Positions 8,301-17,500 of a stretch of DNA of 25,569 nt are shown one piece after another. The notes beneath the pieces were generated by a model. It saw nothing but the letters and a program-made list of their open reading frames with translations. It did not search any database and had not been told where the DNA came from. Made by a program: the position numbers and the translations under genes. The DNA is from DATMER01 sp035536935 (GTDB taxonomy: Bacteria; Acidobacteriota; Thermoanaerobaculia; Multivoradales; UBA5704), in assembly GCA_035536935.1 (NCBI GenBank), contig DATLNC010000280.1:1-25569 (forward strand), read 5' to 3'. The stretch's first letter is position 1; every line of letters starts with the position of its first letter.

Positions 8301-11300
8301 CGAGCGGCCCGCCGCGGGGGACGCTCCGGAAGTCCGGCAAGGGAAGCCGTTGGCCCCGTCTGACGAGGAGCGCCAGGCCCTCCAGCGTCGGGGCCTCGAA
8401 CAGGGCGCGCAGGGGGAGATCGGTCCGAAAGGCCTGGTTCACCCGCGAAATCAGCCGCGTCGCGAGGAGCGAGTGCCCACCCAGCTCGAAGAAGCTGCGG
8501 TGCCGGCCGACCCCCTCGATCCCCAGCACCTCCTCCCAGATCTCCGCGAGGGCGGCTTCATCCGGGGTGTCGGGGGTCTCACCCAGGTCAGGAGCCGGTC
8601 CGGGATCGGGCAGGGCGAGGCGGTCCACCTTGCCGTTGGGGGTCAACGGCAGGGCGTCGAGCGTCATGAACAGGGACGGGATCATGGGCCCGGGCAGCCG
8701 CCGGGCCAGCCATGCGCGCAGCTCCGCCGGGCCGGCACCGCCCACGGTGTACGCCGCGAGCCGTCCATCCCGGACGGCGGCCACGGCCCGCGACACAGCC
8801 GGGTGGGCCTCCAGGGCGGCCTCGACCTCCCCAAGCTCGATACGGAAGCCGCGCACCTTCACTTGCTGGTCGAGGCGGCCGAGGATCTCCAGCCGCCCAT
8901 CGGGGAGCCGGCGTGCCAGATCGCCCGTGCGATAGAGACGTGCTCCGGGCTCGCCGAACGGGTTGGGAAGGAAGCGCTCTGCCGTGAGGTCCGGCCGTCC
9001 GCTGTAGCCCCGGGCCAAGCCTGCGCCGCCGATCAGCAGCTCTCCCTCGACACCTATGGGCAGGGGCTGGAGCCTCCGATCCACGAGGTGGATCGACTCG
9101 TTTGCAAGCGGCCGGCCTATGGAAACCGTCCGGTCGACCCGGCAGGCCGAGGACCAGACCGTAGTTTCGGTCGGGCCATAAAGGTTCCAGAGCGCCGAGG
9201 TCCTGTCCAGGAGGCCCCGGGCCAATTCGCGGGGCAGGGCCTCGCCGCCGCAGAGGGCCGTGAGGCCCGGAGACCCGGACCAGCCCGATTCGATCAGCAT
9301 CTGCCAGGTCGACGGGGTGGCCTGGAGCACGGTCGCGCCCGAGCGCGCGATCTCGGCAGCCAGGAGGGCGCCATCCGCGGCCACCTCTCGGCTCGCCACC
9401 ACTACCCGGGCTCCCACGATCAAGGGCAGGAGGATCTCCAGCGCGGCGATGTCGAAGGAGAGCGTCGTGACCGCAAGGAGGACGTCATCCTCCCGCAGCC
9501 GTCCCGCCATCGAGGCCAGGAAGCTGGCCAGCGCGCGATGTGGTACCTGGACGCCCTTGGGCCGTCCGGTGGACCCCGAGGTAAAAATCGTATAGGCGAG
9601 GCTCTCCGGCAGGACGGGTGCGGAGAGGGGCTCTCCAAGGTGCTGCCCGGGAGAGAGCACGAAGCGGACCCCGGAGTCCTCGATCATCCCGTCCAGCCGC
9701 TCCTGAGGATAGGAGGGATCGAGGGGGACGTAGAGCCCGCCGGCCTTGAGGATGGCGAGCAGGCCCACGACCGTTTCGATCGAGCGCTCGGCAGGCAGGC
9801 CCACGGCCACCTCCGGACCCACGCCGAGCCTGCGCAGACGATGGGCCAGTCCGTTGGCGCGGGCCGCCAGCTCCCGGTAGGAGAGGTCCACGCCTCCGCA
9901 GGAGAGGGCGATGGCGTCTGGAGAGCGCTCCGCCTGGGCATCGAACAGGAGGTGGACGCACGTCTCCGGGAACGGCGAGCGGTTGTCGTTCCACTCGCGG
10001 AGGAGCTGGCCCGTCTCCTCGGGCCCCAGGAGCGGCAGCTCGGTCACCGGCCGCTCCGGATCGGCGAGCCCGGCGTCCAGCAGGGTCTGAAAATACCTGG
10101 CCCAGCGCAGCACGCTGATGCCGTCGAAGAGGTCGGTGTCGTGCTCGATCCAGCCCTCGATCCGGTCTCCGGACAGGCGCAGCGACAGGGTCAGCTCGAG
10201 CTTGGCCGTGCCATTGCCGATCTCCTCGACCAGGAAGGGCGAATCCCCCGCCGGCTGGAGGGCGAGCATGGCCTGGAAGAGCGGCGTGCGGCTCGGGTCC
10301 CGCTCCGGCTGGAGCTCGTCCACCAGCCTGCCGAACGGTATGTCCTGGTGCAGGAAGGCACCCAGCGCCGTGCGCCGGACGCTCTCGACCGACTCGCGGA
10401 GCCCGTGCGCGATGCCGAAGCGGGTCCGCAGCACGAGGGTGTTGACGAACAGCCCGATCAGCCCCTCGATCTCGACCCGGTGACGGTTGGCCACTGGCAC
10501 GCCGACGCGGATGTCGTCCTGGCCGCTCAGCCGGTGGAGCAGGGCTTGGAAGGCCGTCAGAAGGACCATGAAGGGGGTAGCTCCCACGGCGCGGGCGAGC
10601 TGTCGAAGCCCCTGGACCGTCCCTGGAGGAAGGAGCACGGGGAGGCTGGCTCCGCGGTGCCTCTGCCGGGGCGGCCGCGCGCGGTCGAGCGGCAGCTCGA
10701 GCGGAGGGAGATCCCCGGCCAGCTCGTCCAGCCACCAGCCGAGCTGCGCCTCCGGCTGCGCGCGCTCCCACGCCGCGTAGTCGGCATACTGGACCGGCAG
10801 CTCCGGGAGAGCCTCGCCGCGGAGCAGCGCCGACAACTCCCGCGCCAGGATCTCCAGCGACCAGCCGTCCGCCACGGCGTGGTGGATGTTCAAGAGGAGC
10901 CGGTGCTTCCCATGGCCGACGTGGCCGAGCTGGAGGAAGAAGGTCCGGAGGAGCGGTCCGCGGACAAGGTCGAAGGGCCGGCGGGCCTCTTCGGCAGCCA
11001 GCCGCCGCGCCTCGCCGATCGGATCGGGGAGCGCGGCGAGGTCGATCACCGGCAGCTCGACCCGCGCGGGAGGAACGATCTCCTGCCAGGGCTCGCCATC
11101 CGTCTCCGGAAAGGTGGTGCGGAGCGCCTCGTGGCGGGCCACGATCCTGGAGAGGCAGGCCTGTATCTCTGCCGGACCGGCGGAGAGATGGACCAGGCCC
11201 GGCATGTCGTAGGCCGGGCTGTCGGGGTCCAGACGGTGCAGGAACCAGAGCCGCTGCTGGGCGTAGGAGAGCGGGAGCCGTCCCTCCCGGGAGACCCGTC

Positions 11301-14300
11301 TCACCGGCGAGGTCGAGGGAATCGCGAGCTCGCGCAGCTGCCGGGCCAGGCCGGCCAGCGTGGGCTCCTCGAACAACGCCTGCAACGGCAGCTCCACGCC
11401 GAACACCTTGCGGACCCGCGCCACCACCTGGGTGGCGAGCAGCGAATGGCCGCCCAGCTCGAAGAAGTCGTCCTCGGGGAGCACCCGCTCCACCTGCAGC
11501 ACCTCCGACCAGATTCCTGCCAGCAGCTCCTCGAACTGCGTGCCCGCTCTCGGCTGGGGCCGATCGGAGGGGGCCGGTCCCACCAGGGCGTCGCGGTCCA
11601 CCTTGCCGGCGGGCGTGAGGGGCAGGGCCGGGAGGAATACGAACGTGGCCGGGACCAGCGCCTCGGGGAGGAGCTGGCGGAGATGGGACCGGAGATCGGA
11701 GATCGGGCCTGCCACCCAGGCGACGAGCACCGGCTCTCCCGACGGACCGGGCCGCAGGTCCACGGCGGCTTCCCGCACCTCCGGGTGGCGTAGGAGAGCC
11801 GCCTCGATCTCCCCGGGCTCGATGCGCACGCCCCGGACCTTGATCTGCCGGTCGAGGCGGCCGAGATACTCCAGATGGCCGTCCGGCCGCCAGCGGACCA
11901 GGTCGCCGGTCCGGTAGAGCCTCTCTCCTCTGCCCCCGCCGGATTCGGGCATGGGGTTGGGCACGAAGCGCTCGGCGGTCAGGTCCGGCCGTCCCCGGTA
12001 GGCCCGGGCCAGCCCCTCGCCCGCCAGCCCGAGCTCGCCCGCTACTCCGACAGGCACGGGCCGGAAGTCGCGGTCCAGCACATGGGCCCGCGTGTTGGCG
12101 ATCGGCGAGCCGATGTGCGGGTTCCCCTCCCCTTTGGGGTCGACCCGGCCCGACGTGGCTACGATCGTGCCTTCTGTCGGACCATAGTGGTTGATCAGGG
12201 CGAACGGGATGCCCGGAGCAGGACGCAGCCGGAGCCGGTCGCCGCCCGTGAACAGAACGCGGATGGCGAGGCCCTCCGGCAGCGGCTCGGCGAGCACCGC
12301 CTCGGCGAGCGGCGTCGGCAGGCTCAACACGGTGATCCGCTGCTCCGCAGCCCAGGCGAGAAGTGCGGGTGGCGAGAGGATCCTGTCCGGCGGCGGCACG
12401 TAGAGCGAAGCGCCCGCCGTCAGCGCTGTCCACATCTCGAAGACCGAGACGTCGACTCCGGGGCTGGCCACGAGCGCGGTCCGGTCGGAGGGTTCCAGGC
12501 CAAGGATCCGGCAGTGCCAGGCGATCAGGCTGGAGAGGCCGCGGTGCCGCAGCTCCACTCCCTTGGGCCTGCCCGTCGAGCCTGAGGTGTAGATGACGTA
12601 GGCGAGGGAATCGGGATCGGTCCTGACGGGAAAAGGCGTGCCCTCACCCTCCGGAATCGCCGTCAGCTCCAAGAGCGCGCCCGAATCCTCGAGGATCCAC
12701 CCCGCCCGCTCTTTCGGGTTCGCCGGATCGATGGGCAGGTAGGCGCCCCCGGCCTCCAGCACTGCCAGGGCTGCCGTGACCAGCTCGGGCGAGCGCTCCA
12801 GCCTCAGGGCAACGACCGTCTCGGGTCCAACGCCCTGCGCACGCAGGCGTCCCGCGAGGCTGTCGACCTGCCGGGCCAGCTCGCCATAGGTGAGCCGGCC
12901 CCCCTCCCAAACGACCGCGAGCGCATCCGGAGTGCTCTCTGCCCAGCGCCGGAACAGCTGATGGACCGGCTCCCGCGGCACCTCGGCCTCGGTCCGGTTC
13001 CACGAGGCCAGTTGCGCGATCTCCTCCGGAGCCAGGAGCGGCAGCTCGGAGATCCGGGTCTCGGAATCCTCCGCGGCGGCCTCCAGGAGTGTCGCCAGGT
13101 GCCGGAGGAGGCGCTCGGCCGTGGCCGGCTCGAACAGGTCGGCATTGAAAACCAAGGCCAGCTCGAGGCCCCGGGAGGTCTCCGCGGCCATCAGCTCCAG
13201 GTCGAACTGAGAGAAGTGCCGCTCCAGAGGCAGGGACTCAAGGACCAGGGGTCCAGTCCGCACCTCGGCCCCTTCGATCCCCAGGGAGAAGGTGGCGAGA
13301 TCGCCCGTGCCTCGCAGGTGGGTTCGCTGGAAGGCGAGCATCACCTGAAACACCGGCGGCCGCGCCGGATCCCGCTCGGGCTGGAGCCGTTCGACGAGCA
13401 GGGGAAACGGATATTCCTGGTGACGGAGGGCCCCCATCGCAATGCCTCGGACCCTCTCCAGGAGCTGGCCGAAGGTGGGCGAGCCCGAGAGGTCCGACCG
13501 CAGGACCACCGGGTTCACGAAGTAGCCCAGAGTGTCGTCGAAACCGGGTGCCAGGCGGCCCGACATGGGCGACCCGATCAGCAGGTCGGTCTGTCCGGAC
13601 ATGCGGTGGAGCAGCACGTCGAGCCCGGCCACCAGGAACGGGAACGCCCGGCTTGCGGGTAGCTCCAGACGCATCCGTCGAGTGCACGAGCCGCCCCGGA
13701 AGGACCGCACAGGAGGGCGCGGCCGGTCCGCCGGCAGCTCGCAGACGGGCAGCTCGCCCGCCAGCCGCTCCCGCCAGTAGGTCCAATGGCGCTCCGCTGC
13801 CCGCCCCTCCAGGCGCTCGCGCTCCGTGGCCACGAAGGCGGTGTAAGGCGTCGGCGGAGGGGCCGGGAGGCCTCCTTCATATAGAGGCCCCAGCTCGCGC
13901 ACGATCAGGGCGAGCGACCCGAGGTCCGCGATCAGGTGGTGGATCACCAGAAGGACGATGTCGTCTCCTCCGGTTCGGAGCAGCCGCACGCGGAGCAGCG
14001 GGTCCCTCTCCAGGTCGAAGGGCCGTTCCGCCTCCCTCTGCAGGAGCCCCTCCTCCCACTCCTCCTCCCGGAAGTCGAGCCCGGCGTCCTCGCGCAGTCG
14101 CTGGACCGGACCGTCCGGCGTCGGATGGAAGCTCAGGCGCAGCGCCTCGTGCCGCTCCGTCAGCCGTTCGAAGGCATGGCGCAGGCGCGCGGAGTCGAGC
14201 CGGCCGCGGACGCGGGCAGCGGCGGCGATGTTCCACGCCGCCGCCTCCGGCCGCAGCCGTTGCAGGAACCAGAGGGCCCTCTGACCCTGGGAAAGGGGAG

Positions 14301-14370
14301 ACTCGTTCGAATTCAAGGACGGGATGATAGCTCGTAAAAAGGATCCGGTCCTCCCCTCCCGCCGTTGCAA
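5347..14370 (-). CDS. Three-module non-ribosomal peptide synthetase (C-A-T-C-A-T-C-A-T, no release domain)
   Basis: Protein of 3007 residues in one uninterrupted frame. Domains: C1 about 22-455 (HHLIADLGS at 144-152), A1 457-930, T1 with Ser976; C2 1030-1460 (HHAVADGWS at 1163-1171), A2 1470-1925, T2 Ser1967; C3 2020-2445 (HHIICDGWS at 2154-2162), A3 2450-2895, T3 Ser2942. The A10 lysines K923, K1914 and K2888 are all present. Aligned to GrsA, the ten-residue codes are A1 DVFSFGHIVK, A2 DILQLGLVWK and A3 DVEEVAAITK. The A2 code is the known glycine code; I do not recognise the others with confidence. There is no epimerase, methyltransferase, thioesterase or reductase. After T3 only a short, helix-like acidic tail remains. 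Expected product: X-Gly-X tripeptide, possibly N-acylated if C1 acts on an acyl donor. The start is uncertain: TTG at 14370 is the most upstream option, while TTG at 14316 would put the C1 motif SPLSQGQRALWFL close to the N-terminus. There is no ATG or GTG nearby. Confidence 0.95.
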   Translation of the reverse strand: MQRREGRTGSFLRAIIPSLNSNESPLSQGQRALWFLQRLRPEAAAWNIAAAARVRGRLDSARLRHAFERLTERHEALRLSFHPTPDGPVQRLREDAGLDFREEEWEEGLLQREAERPFDLERDPLLRVRLLRTGGDDIVLLVIHHLIADLGSLALIVRELGPLYEGGLPAPPPTPYTAFVATERERLEGRAAERHWTYWRERLAGELPVCELPADRPRPPVRSFRGGSCTRRMRLELPASRAFPFLVAGLDVLLHRMSGQTDLLIGSPMSGRLAPGFDDTLGYFVNPVVLRSDLSGSPTFGQLLERVRGIAMGALRHQEYPFPLLVERLQPERDPARPPVFQVMLAFQRTHLRGTGDLATFSLGIEGAEVRTGPLVLESLPLERHFSQFDLELMAAETSRGLELALVFNADLFEPATAERLLRHLATLLEAAAEDSETRISELPLLAPEEIAQLASWNRTEAEVPREPVHQLFRRWAESTPDALAVVWEGGRLTYGELARQVDSLAGRLRAQGVGPETVVALRLERSPELVTAALAVLEAGGAYLPIDPANPKERAGWILEDSGALLELTAIPEGEGTPFPVRTDPDSLAYVIYTSGSTGRPKGVELRHRGLSSLIAWHCRILGLEPSDRTALVASPGVDVSVFEMWTALTAGASLYVPPPDRILSPPALLAWAAEQRITVLSLPTPLAEAVLAEPLPEGLAIRVLFTGGDRLRLRPAPGIPFALINHYGPTEGTIVATSGRVDPKGEGNPHIGSPIANTRAHVLDRDFRPVPVGVAGELGLAGEGLARAYRGRPDLTAERFVPNPMPESGGGRGERLYRTGDLVRWRPDGHLEYLGRLDRQIKVRGVRIEPGEIEAALLRHPEVREAAVDLRPGPSGEPVLVAWVAGPISDLRSHLRQLLPEALVPATFVFLPALPLTPAGKVDRDALVGPAPSDRPQPRAGTQFEELLAGIWSEVLQVERVLPEDDFFELGGHSLLATQVVARVRKVFGVELPLQALFEEPTLAGLARQLRELAIPSTSPVRRVSREGRLPLSYAQQRLWFLHRLDPDSPAYDMPGLVHLSAGPAEIQACLSRIVARHEALRTTFPETDGEPWQEIVPPARVELPVIDLAALPDPIGEARRLAAEEARRPFDLVRGPLLRTFFLQLGHVGHGKHRLLLNIHHAVADGWSLEILARELSALLRGEALPELPVQYADYAAWERAQPEAQLGWWLDELAGDLPPLELPLDRARPPRQRHRGASLPVLLPPGTVQGLRQLARAVGATPFMVLLTAFQALLHRLSGQDDIRVGVPVANRHRVEIEGLIGLFVNTLVLRTRFGIAHGLRESVESVRRTALGAFLHQDIPFGRLVDELQPERDPSRTPLFQAMLALQPAGDSPFLVEEIGNGTAKLELTLSLRLSGDRIEGWIEHDTDLFDGISVLRWARYFQTLLDAGLADPERPVTELPLLGPEETGQLLREWNDNRSPFPETCVHLLFDAQAERSPDAIALSCGGVDLSYRELAARANGLAHRLRRLGVGPEVAVGLPAERSIETVVGLLAILKAGGLYVPLDPSYPQERLDGMIEDSGVRFVLSPGQHLGEPLSAPVLPESLAYTIFTSGSTGRPKGVQVPHRALASFLASMAGRLREDDVLLAVTTLSFDIAALEILLPLIVGARVVVASREVAADGALLAAEIARSGATVLQATPSTWQMLIESGWSGSPGLTALCGGEALPRELARGLLDRTSALWNLYGPTETTVWSSACRVDRTVSIGRPLANESIHLVDRRLQPLPIGVEGELLIGGAGLARGYSGRPDLTAERFLPNPFGEPGARLYRTGDLARRLPDGRLEILGRLDQQVKVRGFRIELGEVEAALEAHPAVSRAVAAVRDGRLAAYTVGGAGPAELRAWLARRLPGPMIPSLFMTLDALPLTPNGKVDRLALPDPGPAPDLGETPDTPDEAALAEIWEEVLGIEGVGRHRSFFELGGHSLLATRLISRVNQAFRTDLPLRALFEAPTLEGLALLVRRGQRLPLPDFRSVPRGGPLAPSFAQERLWVMDRLSPGSTVYNLFQALELSGPLDETELERAFSEVARRHETLRTRFTTVQGRPMQIVEPHRFRPLPVVDLRSLPLSLRQGEADRLSLEEARRPFDLLRGPLVRIGLLRLGESSRLLLTLHHIICDGWSLDLLVREVGGQSLPELPFQYADYADWQRRWPAELLDGQLSWWQERLAGLSTLELPTDRPRLAAQSFRGGVVSTALPALPRGRRATPFMTMLAAWQILLHRLTGQTDVVVGSPVANRGRREIEDLVGFFVNNLVLRVDLSGNPAFAEVLGRSREAVLSAHACQDLPFERLVSELEPERDLSRSPLFQVSFSIREALPPLRGRLLDIDTGTSRFDLWLQIAPQEDGGTARAEYASDLFDAVTIQRWLGHLRVLLEGIAASPDTPISELPLLSPAERHNLLEWNGGEERKTTIRQLFEQQAARTPDALALLWDGGQLTYAELNAWADRLALGMWPGMRVAVLAERSPELVAALLAVFKAGATYTPLDPELPAERRALLLEDLPDPADGLAYILHTSGSTGRPKPVGVTHEALAEHILAVADLLELSERDRALFFASPAFDVSLEQLLSALVRGAAVVLRGPEVWPPAEFSRIAGRLGLTVAELPTAYWRQWVREASAAVPAALRLVTAGGEAMPAADARLWLQGPLAGVRLLNAYGPTEGVITASFQEVDAAAASGPGTVALGRLLPGRRAFVMDRHGQLQPPGVPGELCLGGRLLARGYLGRPDLTAERFVPDPTEPGARLYRTGDLVRRLPDGNLQFLGRTDQQVKIRGFRIELEEIEAVLLQHPGVREAAVASREDRPNDRRLVAYYVPGPEPDQLRSWLRGKLPEYMVPSAFVPVEALPRTPGGKVDRRALPAPSAEPAPAGEAPRTPTEMLVAGVFAEVLGTGEVPREVSFFDLGGNSLMATQVVTLLQDVLPVQLDLRKVFEGPTVAHVAEILEEERSALPLPEQLAMEEILAELLIQTQRD

Positions 14371-14409
14371 AGTTGTTCTTGGAGTCCTAGCCCATCAAGC
14401 CAATTTCTA

Positions 14410-14442
14410 GTAGCGGCACTATCAGTTCGATAGTGGTACTAC
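14410..14442. promoter_or_regulatory. Imperfect palindrome, candidate operator or stem-loop
   Basis: GTAG-N3-CACTATC (14410-14423) is followed by a 5-nt centre AGTTC and then GATAGTG-N3-CTAC (14429-14442). Eleven of the fourteen positions in each arm pair, with a 3-nt internal mismatch. Its place between divergent genes suits a dimeric regulator site acting on either gene, but an RNA stem-loop in the peptidase leader is equally possible. No regulator gene is present in the window. Confidence 0.5.
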
Positions 14443-14486
14443 CTTTGCAAGGGGAGCCAGCCAATGCGGCATCTGGACCGCCGCCT

Positions 14487-14500
14487 CCCGCTTCGGCGGG
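14487..14500 (+). promoter_or_regulatory. UUCG-capped hairpin in the leader of the peptidase gene
   Basis: CCCGC (14487-14491), loop TTCG (14492-14495) and GCGGG (14496-14500) form a perfect five-pair stem with a very stable tetraloop. A pyrimidine-rich CTCTTTCCCTT follows, and then the ribosome binding site at 14512-14518. It resembles a weak intrinsic terminator or a leader structure ahead of the start codon. Which function it has, if any, is unknown. Confidence 0.45.
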
Positions 14501-14511
14501 CTCTTTCCCTT

Positions 14512-14518
14512 GAGGAGG
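14512..14518 (+). promoter_or_regulatory. Ribosome binding site that decides the peptidase start
   Basis: GAGGAGG lies five bases before the ATG at 14524. It favours that start over the in-frame ATG at 14464, and the protein then begins directly with a signal peptide. Confidence 0.8.
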
Positions 14519-14523
14519 CTCGA

Positions 14524-17500
14524 ATGAACAGGCTCTTGTCGGCAGCACTGGCCGTCCTGGGCGGCTTTGTGCTGGCGACGATCCTCCCCGCAACCGTCGT
14601 TCCCCAGCCGGAACCCCTGCACTCGCTCGTGGTCGCGCCCGCTGGTTTCGTCGCGACTCCGGCACCCCGCCCACTCTCCCTGGTGCAGAGCGAGCTGAGT
14701 CCGGCTACCCTCGACGACGTCTCCGCCTTCCAGTCGGCCGCTGGAGGCGCATGGACGTTCTGGATCGATCGCCGCTCCGGCGCGGTCGCCCTGGTAGAAG
14801 GCCAGGGCATCCCATGGGCTACGGGTCAGACCAACGCCGCCGCCCTGGAGGCGAAGGCCCGCGCTCTGATCTCCGAGTATCCGGCCCTCTTCCACGTGCC
14901 GGCCTCGCAGCTCGTCCTCGACACCCGCAGCACCCGCCGCTTCGGCGACCGCGGGCAGTTCTGGAACGTCGCCTTCAACCAGGTGATCAACGGCATCCCG
15001 GTCGAGGGCTCCTTCGTCGTCTTCCGCGTCGCCCATGGCAACCTGGTCCAGTTCGGCGTCAACCGTGCCATCCCGGCCTCGGCAGGAGTCGAGGGGATCG
15101 CGCCCACGCTCACGGCTGGCCAGGCCAAGGCCAACCTGGGCCAGTTCCTGGGCGGACTGCTCGCCGATGACAAGTTCCTGCAGGACGGCGTACTCTCCTG
15201 GGTGCAGCGCGGCGCGGCCGACGAGGTGGGCTACACCGGCCCGATCGGCGCCGGCTGGCAGCCGGCCCTGGTCTACCGCTTCCTGTTCACCCGCGCCGAC
15301 TCGCTCGGCACGTGGCTGGCGCTGGTCGACGCCCGCAACGGCCAGGTCGTACGCTTCATCGACTCCAACGACTATGTCTCGGTGCTCAAAGGCTCGGCTC
15401 TCACCGAGGCCAACTGTACCGATCCCAGCAACTGCGTTCCCGGTACGGCCGCGGAGTTGCCGGTAACCCTGCCCAATGCGAAGCTCAACTTCGTGGGCGG
15501 GTCCTGCTCGGGTGCCGGCTGCTTCACCAACTCCGCCGGCGCCTTCAACTGGCCAGCCGGCGCGGTCTCCGCCACGACCACGCTCCAGGGCAAGTACTTC
15601 AACTTCGTCGATATCTGCGGCCCGATCGCCGGCACGGGCCTGGCGCCGGCGAACCCCGATCTGGGGACGTCGGACCCGCTGGCCAACGTGAACACCGACT
15701 GCTTCCCGGCGCACCGGGAATCCGCGCCGAACAGCGGCCTCCTGACCGGCGGCCCCGGCGATACCCATTCGGCGCGGACCATGTACTACCACTTGAACCT
15801 GATCAACGAGAAGTCCCGGTACTACCTGCCCCACAACGACTGGCTGAAGGGGGTTGACGGCGGCGACGCGGTGCCGACCGTGGCCACCAACGTGCCCCCG
15901 GCCTGCAACGCCTTCTGGGCGGGAGGGGCGAACCTGTTCGTCTTCATGCGCCTGACGCCCGGCCTGGGCTGCAACAACACGGGCGAGGTCCCGGTAGTGG
16001 GCCTGCACGAGTTCGGGCACGGCCTCGACCAGCATGACGGCACGGGCAACGCGCCCGAGAGCGCCACCGGCGAGGCCATGGGCGACACCTTCGCCCTGCT
16101 GCAGGGGCAGGAGGCCTGCTTCGGCTCCGGCTTCCGGCTCCCGAACCCGACCAACCCATGGGGCAACACCGCAGGCTACGGCGATGCGACGACCGGCAGC
16201 AAGTCGAGGCTCTGCACCGGCGTGCGCGAGCTCGACTACACCCGGCTCTGCAGCCGCGGGAGCGCCCCGGACTGCGCCGCGCCGCGCGATCCGGACGCCC
16301 CGAACGGCTCCCGCTCCGGCCTCAACCCGCCCGCCAACCCGGCGGACGCCGGTACCCCCGCGCGCTGGAACCACCTCATCGACACCGCGCCCGTGGGCGT
16401 GGCCGACGGCAAGTCCAACTTCTACAACTGCGGTCCGCCGGAGGACGACGGCTGCGCCGGCCCGCTCAACCACGGCTGCCACTGCGAGTCCCAGATCGCC
16501 TCGCAGGCCAACTGGGACCTCGCCAAGCAGCTCATCTCCTCCGAGTTCGGCGGCAATGTCTACGCCCAGCCGCCCGGCCCCACCGAGGTCTCCGGCTGGC
16601 AGTACATGGACCGCCTCTGGTACCTGACCCGCGACATCGCGGTTTCGGGCTACTCGGCCACCGGGCCCTTCCCCGAGGGCACGACCAACGGCTGCACGGT
16701 GACCGACTGGTACTCGACCTACCGGTTCATCGACGACGACAACGGCAACCTGGCGGATGGCACGCCGCACGCCGACATCCTCTTCTCCGCCTTCGATCTG
16801 CACGGCATCGCCTGCGGCGCCGCTTCCGACGCGACCAACCAGGGCTCCGGCTGCCCGGCCCCGATCGCCGCCTCGACAGCGAGCACCTGCGGCGCCAATG
16901 CTCCGGTGCAGCTCACCTGGACTCCCTCGGCCGACACGACCGAATACCGGGTGCTGCGCAACACGCTGGGCTGCGGCTTCGGCTTCACGCCGGTCGGCAC
17001 GGTCGGCGGCTCCCGCACCTACTTCGAGGACAGCCAGGTCGCCCCGGACGTGACCTACTACTACAGCATCCAGCCCGTGGGGCAGAACGCCTCCTGCTAT
17101 GGGCAGGTTTCCAACTGCGTGACCGTGACCACCTCGGCCTGCGGCGCCTCCGCCGTGCCGGCCCCGGCTCAGGTCACCCTCTCCAACGCCGGAGCCAACG
17201 CGATCCAGGTCAATTGGACGGCGGCCCCGGGCGCCGGCTCCTACAAGATCCTGCGCAAGGCGGGCGTCTGCTCGTCCACCGCTCCCGAATCGGCGGTCGG
17301 CACCGCGTCCGGGACGAGCTTCGTCGATCAGGACCGCATCGTCGGCGGCGAGACCTACTCCTATCGCGTGGCCTCGGCGGCCGGCACCTGCGCCTCGTGC
17401 GCCGGGGCGGCTTCGGCCTGCCAGTCCATCACCGCCACCGGCGCCTGCAACGCCCCTCCCACTTTCGCCGGTGTGAAGAGCGTCGCGAGCTCGACAGACG

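Larger units (their letters stand above)
14371..14523. promoter_or_regulatory. Divergent intergenic control region between NRPS and secreted peptidase
   Basis: This 153-bp gap separates the two divergent starts and must hold the promoters of both genes. It is less GC-rich than the surrounding genes around 14371-14450. It contains an imperfect palindrome (14410-14442), a separated inverted pair TTGCAAAG / CTTTGCAA (14365-14372 and 14443-14450), and a UUCG hairpin (14487-14500). I could not assign -35 or -10 boxes with confidence. Confidence 0.6.

Noticed and set aside
8089..11793. Plus-strand open frame of 1234 codons opposite the NRPS
   Set aside because: It is antisense to well-conserved C, A and T domain motifs; its composition (Arg, Gly, Glu, Gln, His rich) and lack of recognisable domains mark it as a high-GC shadow frame.
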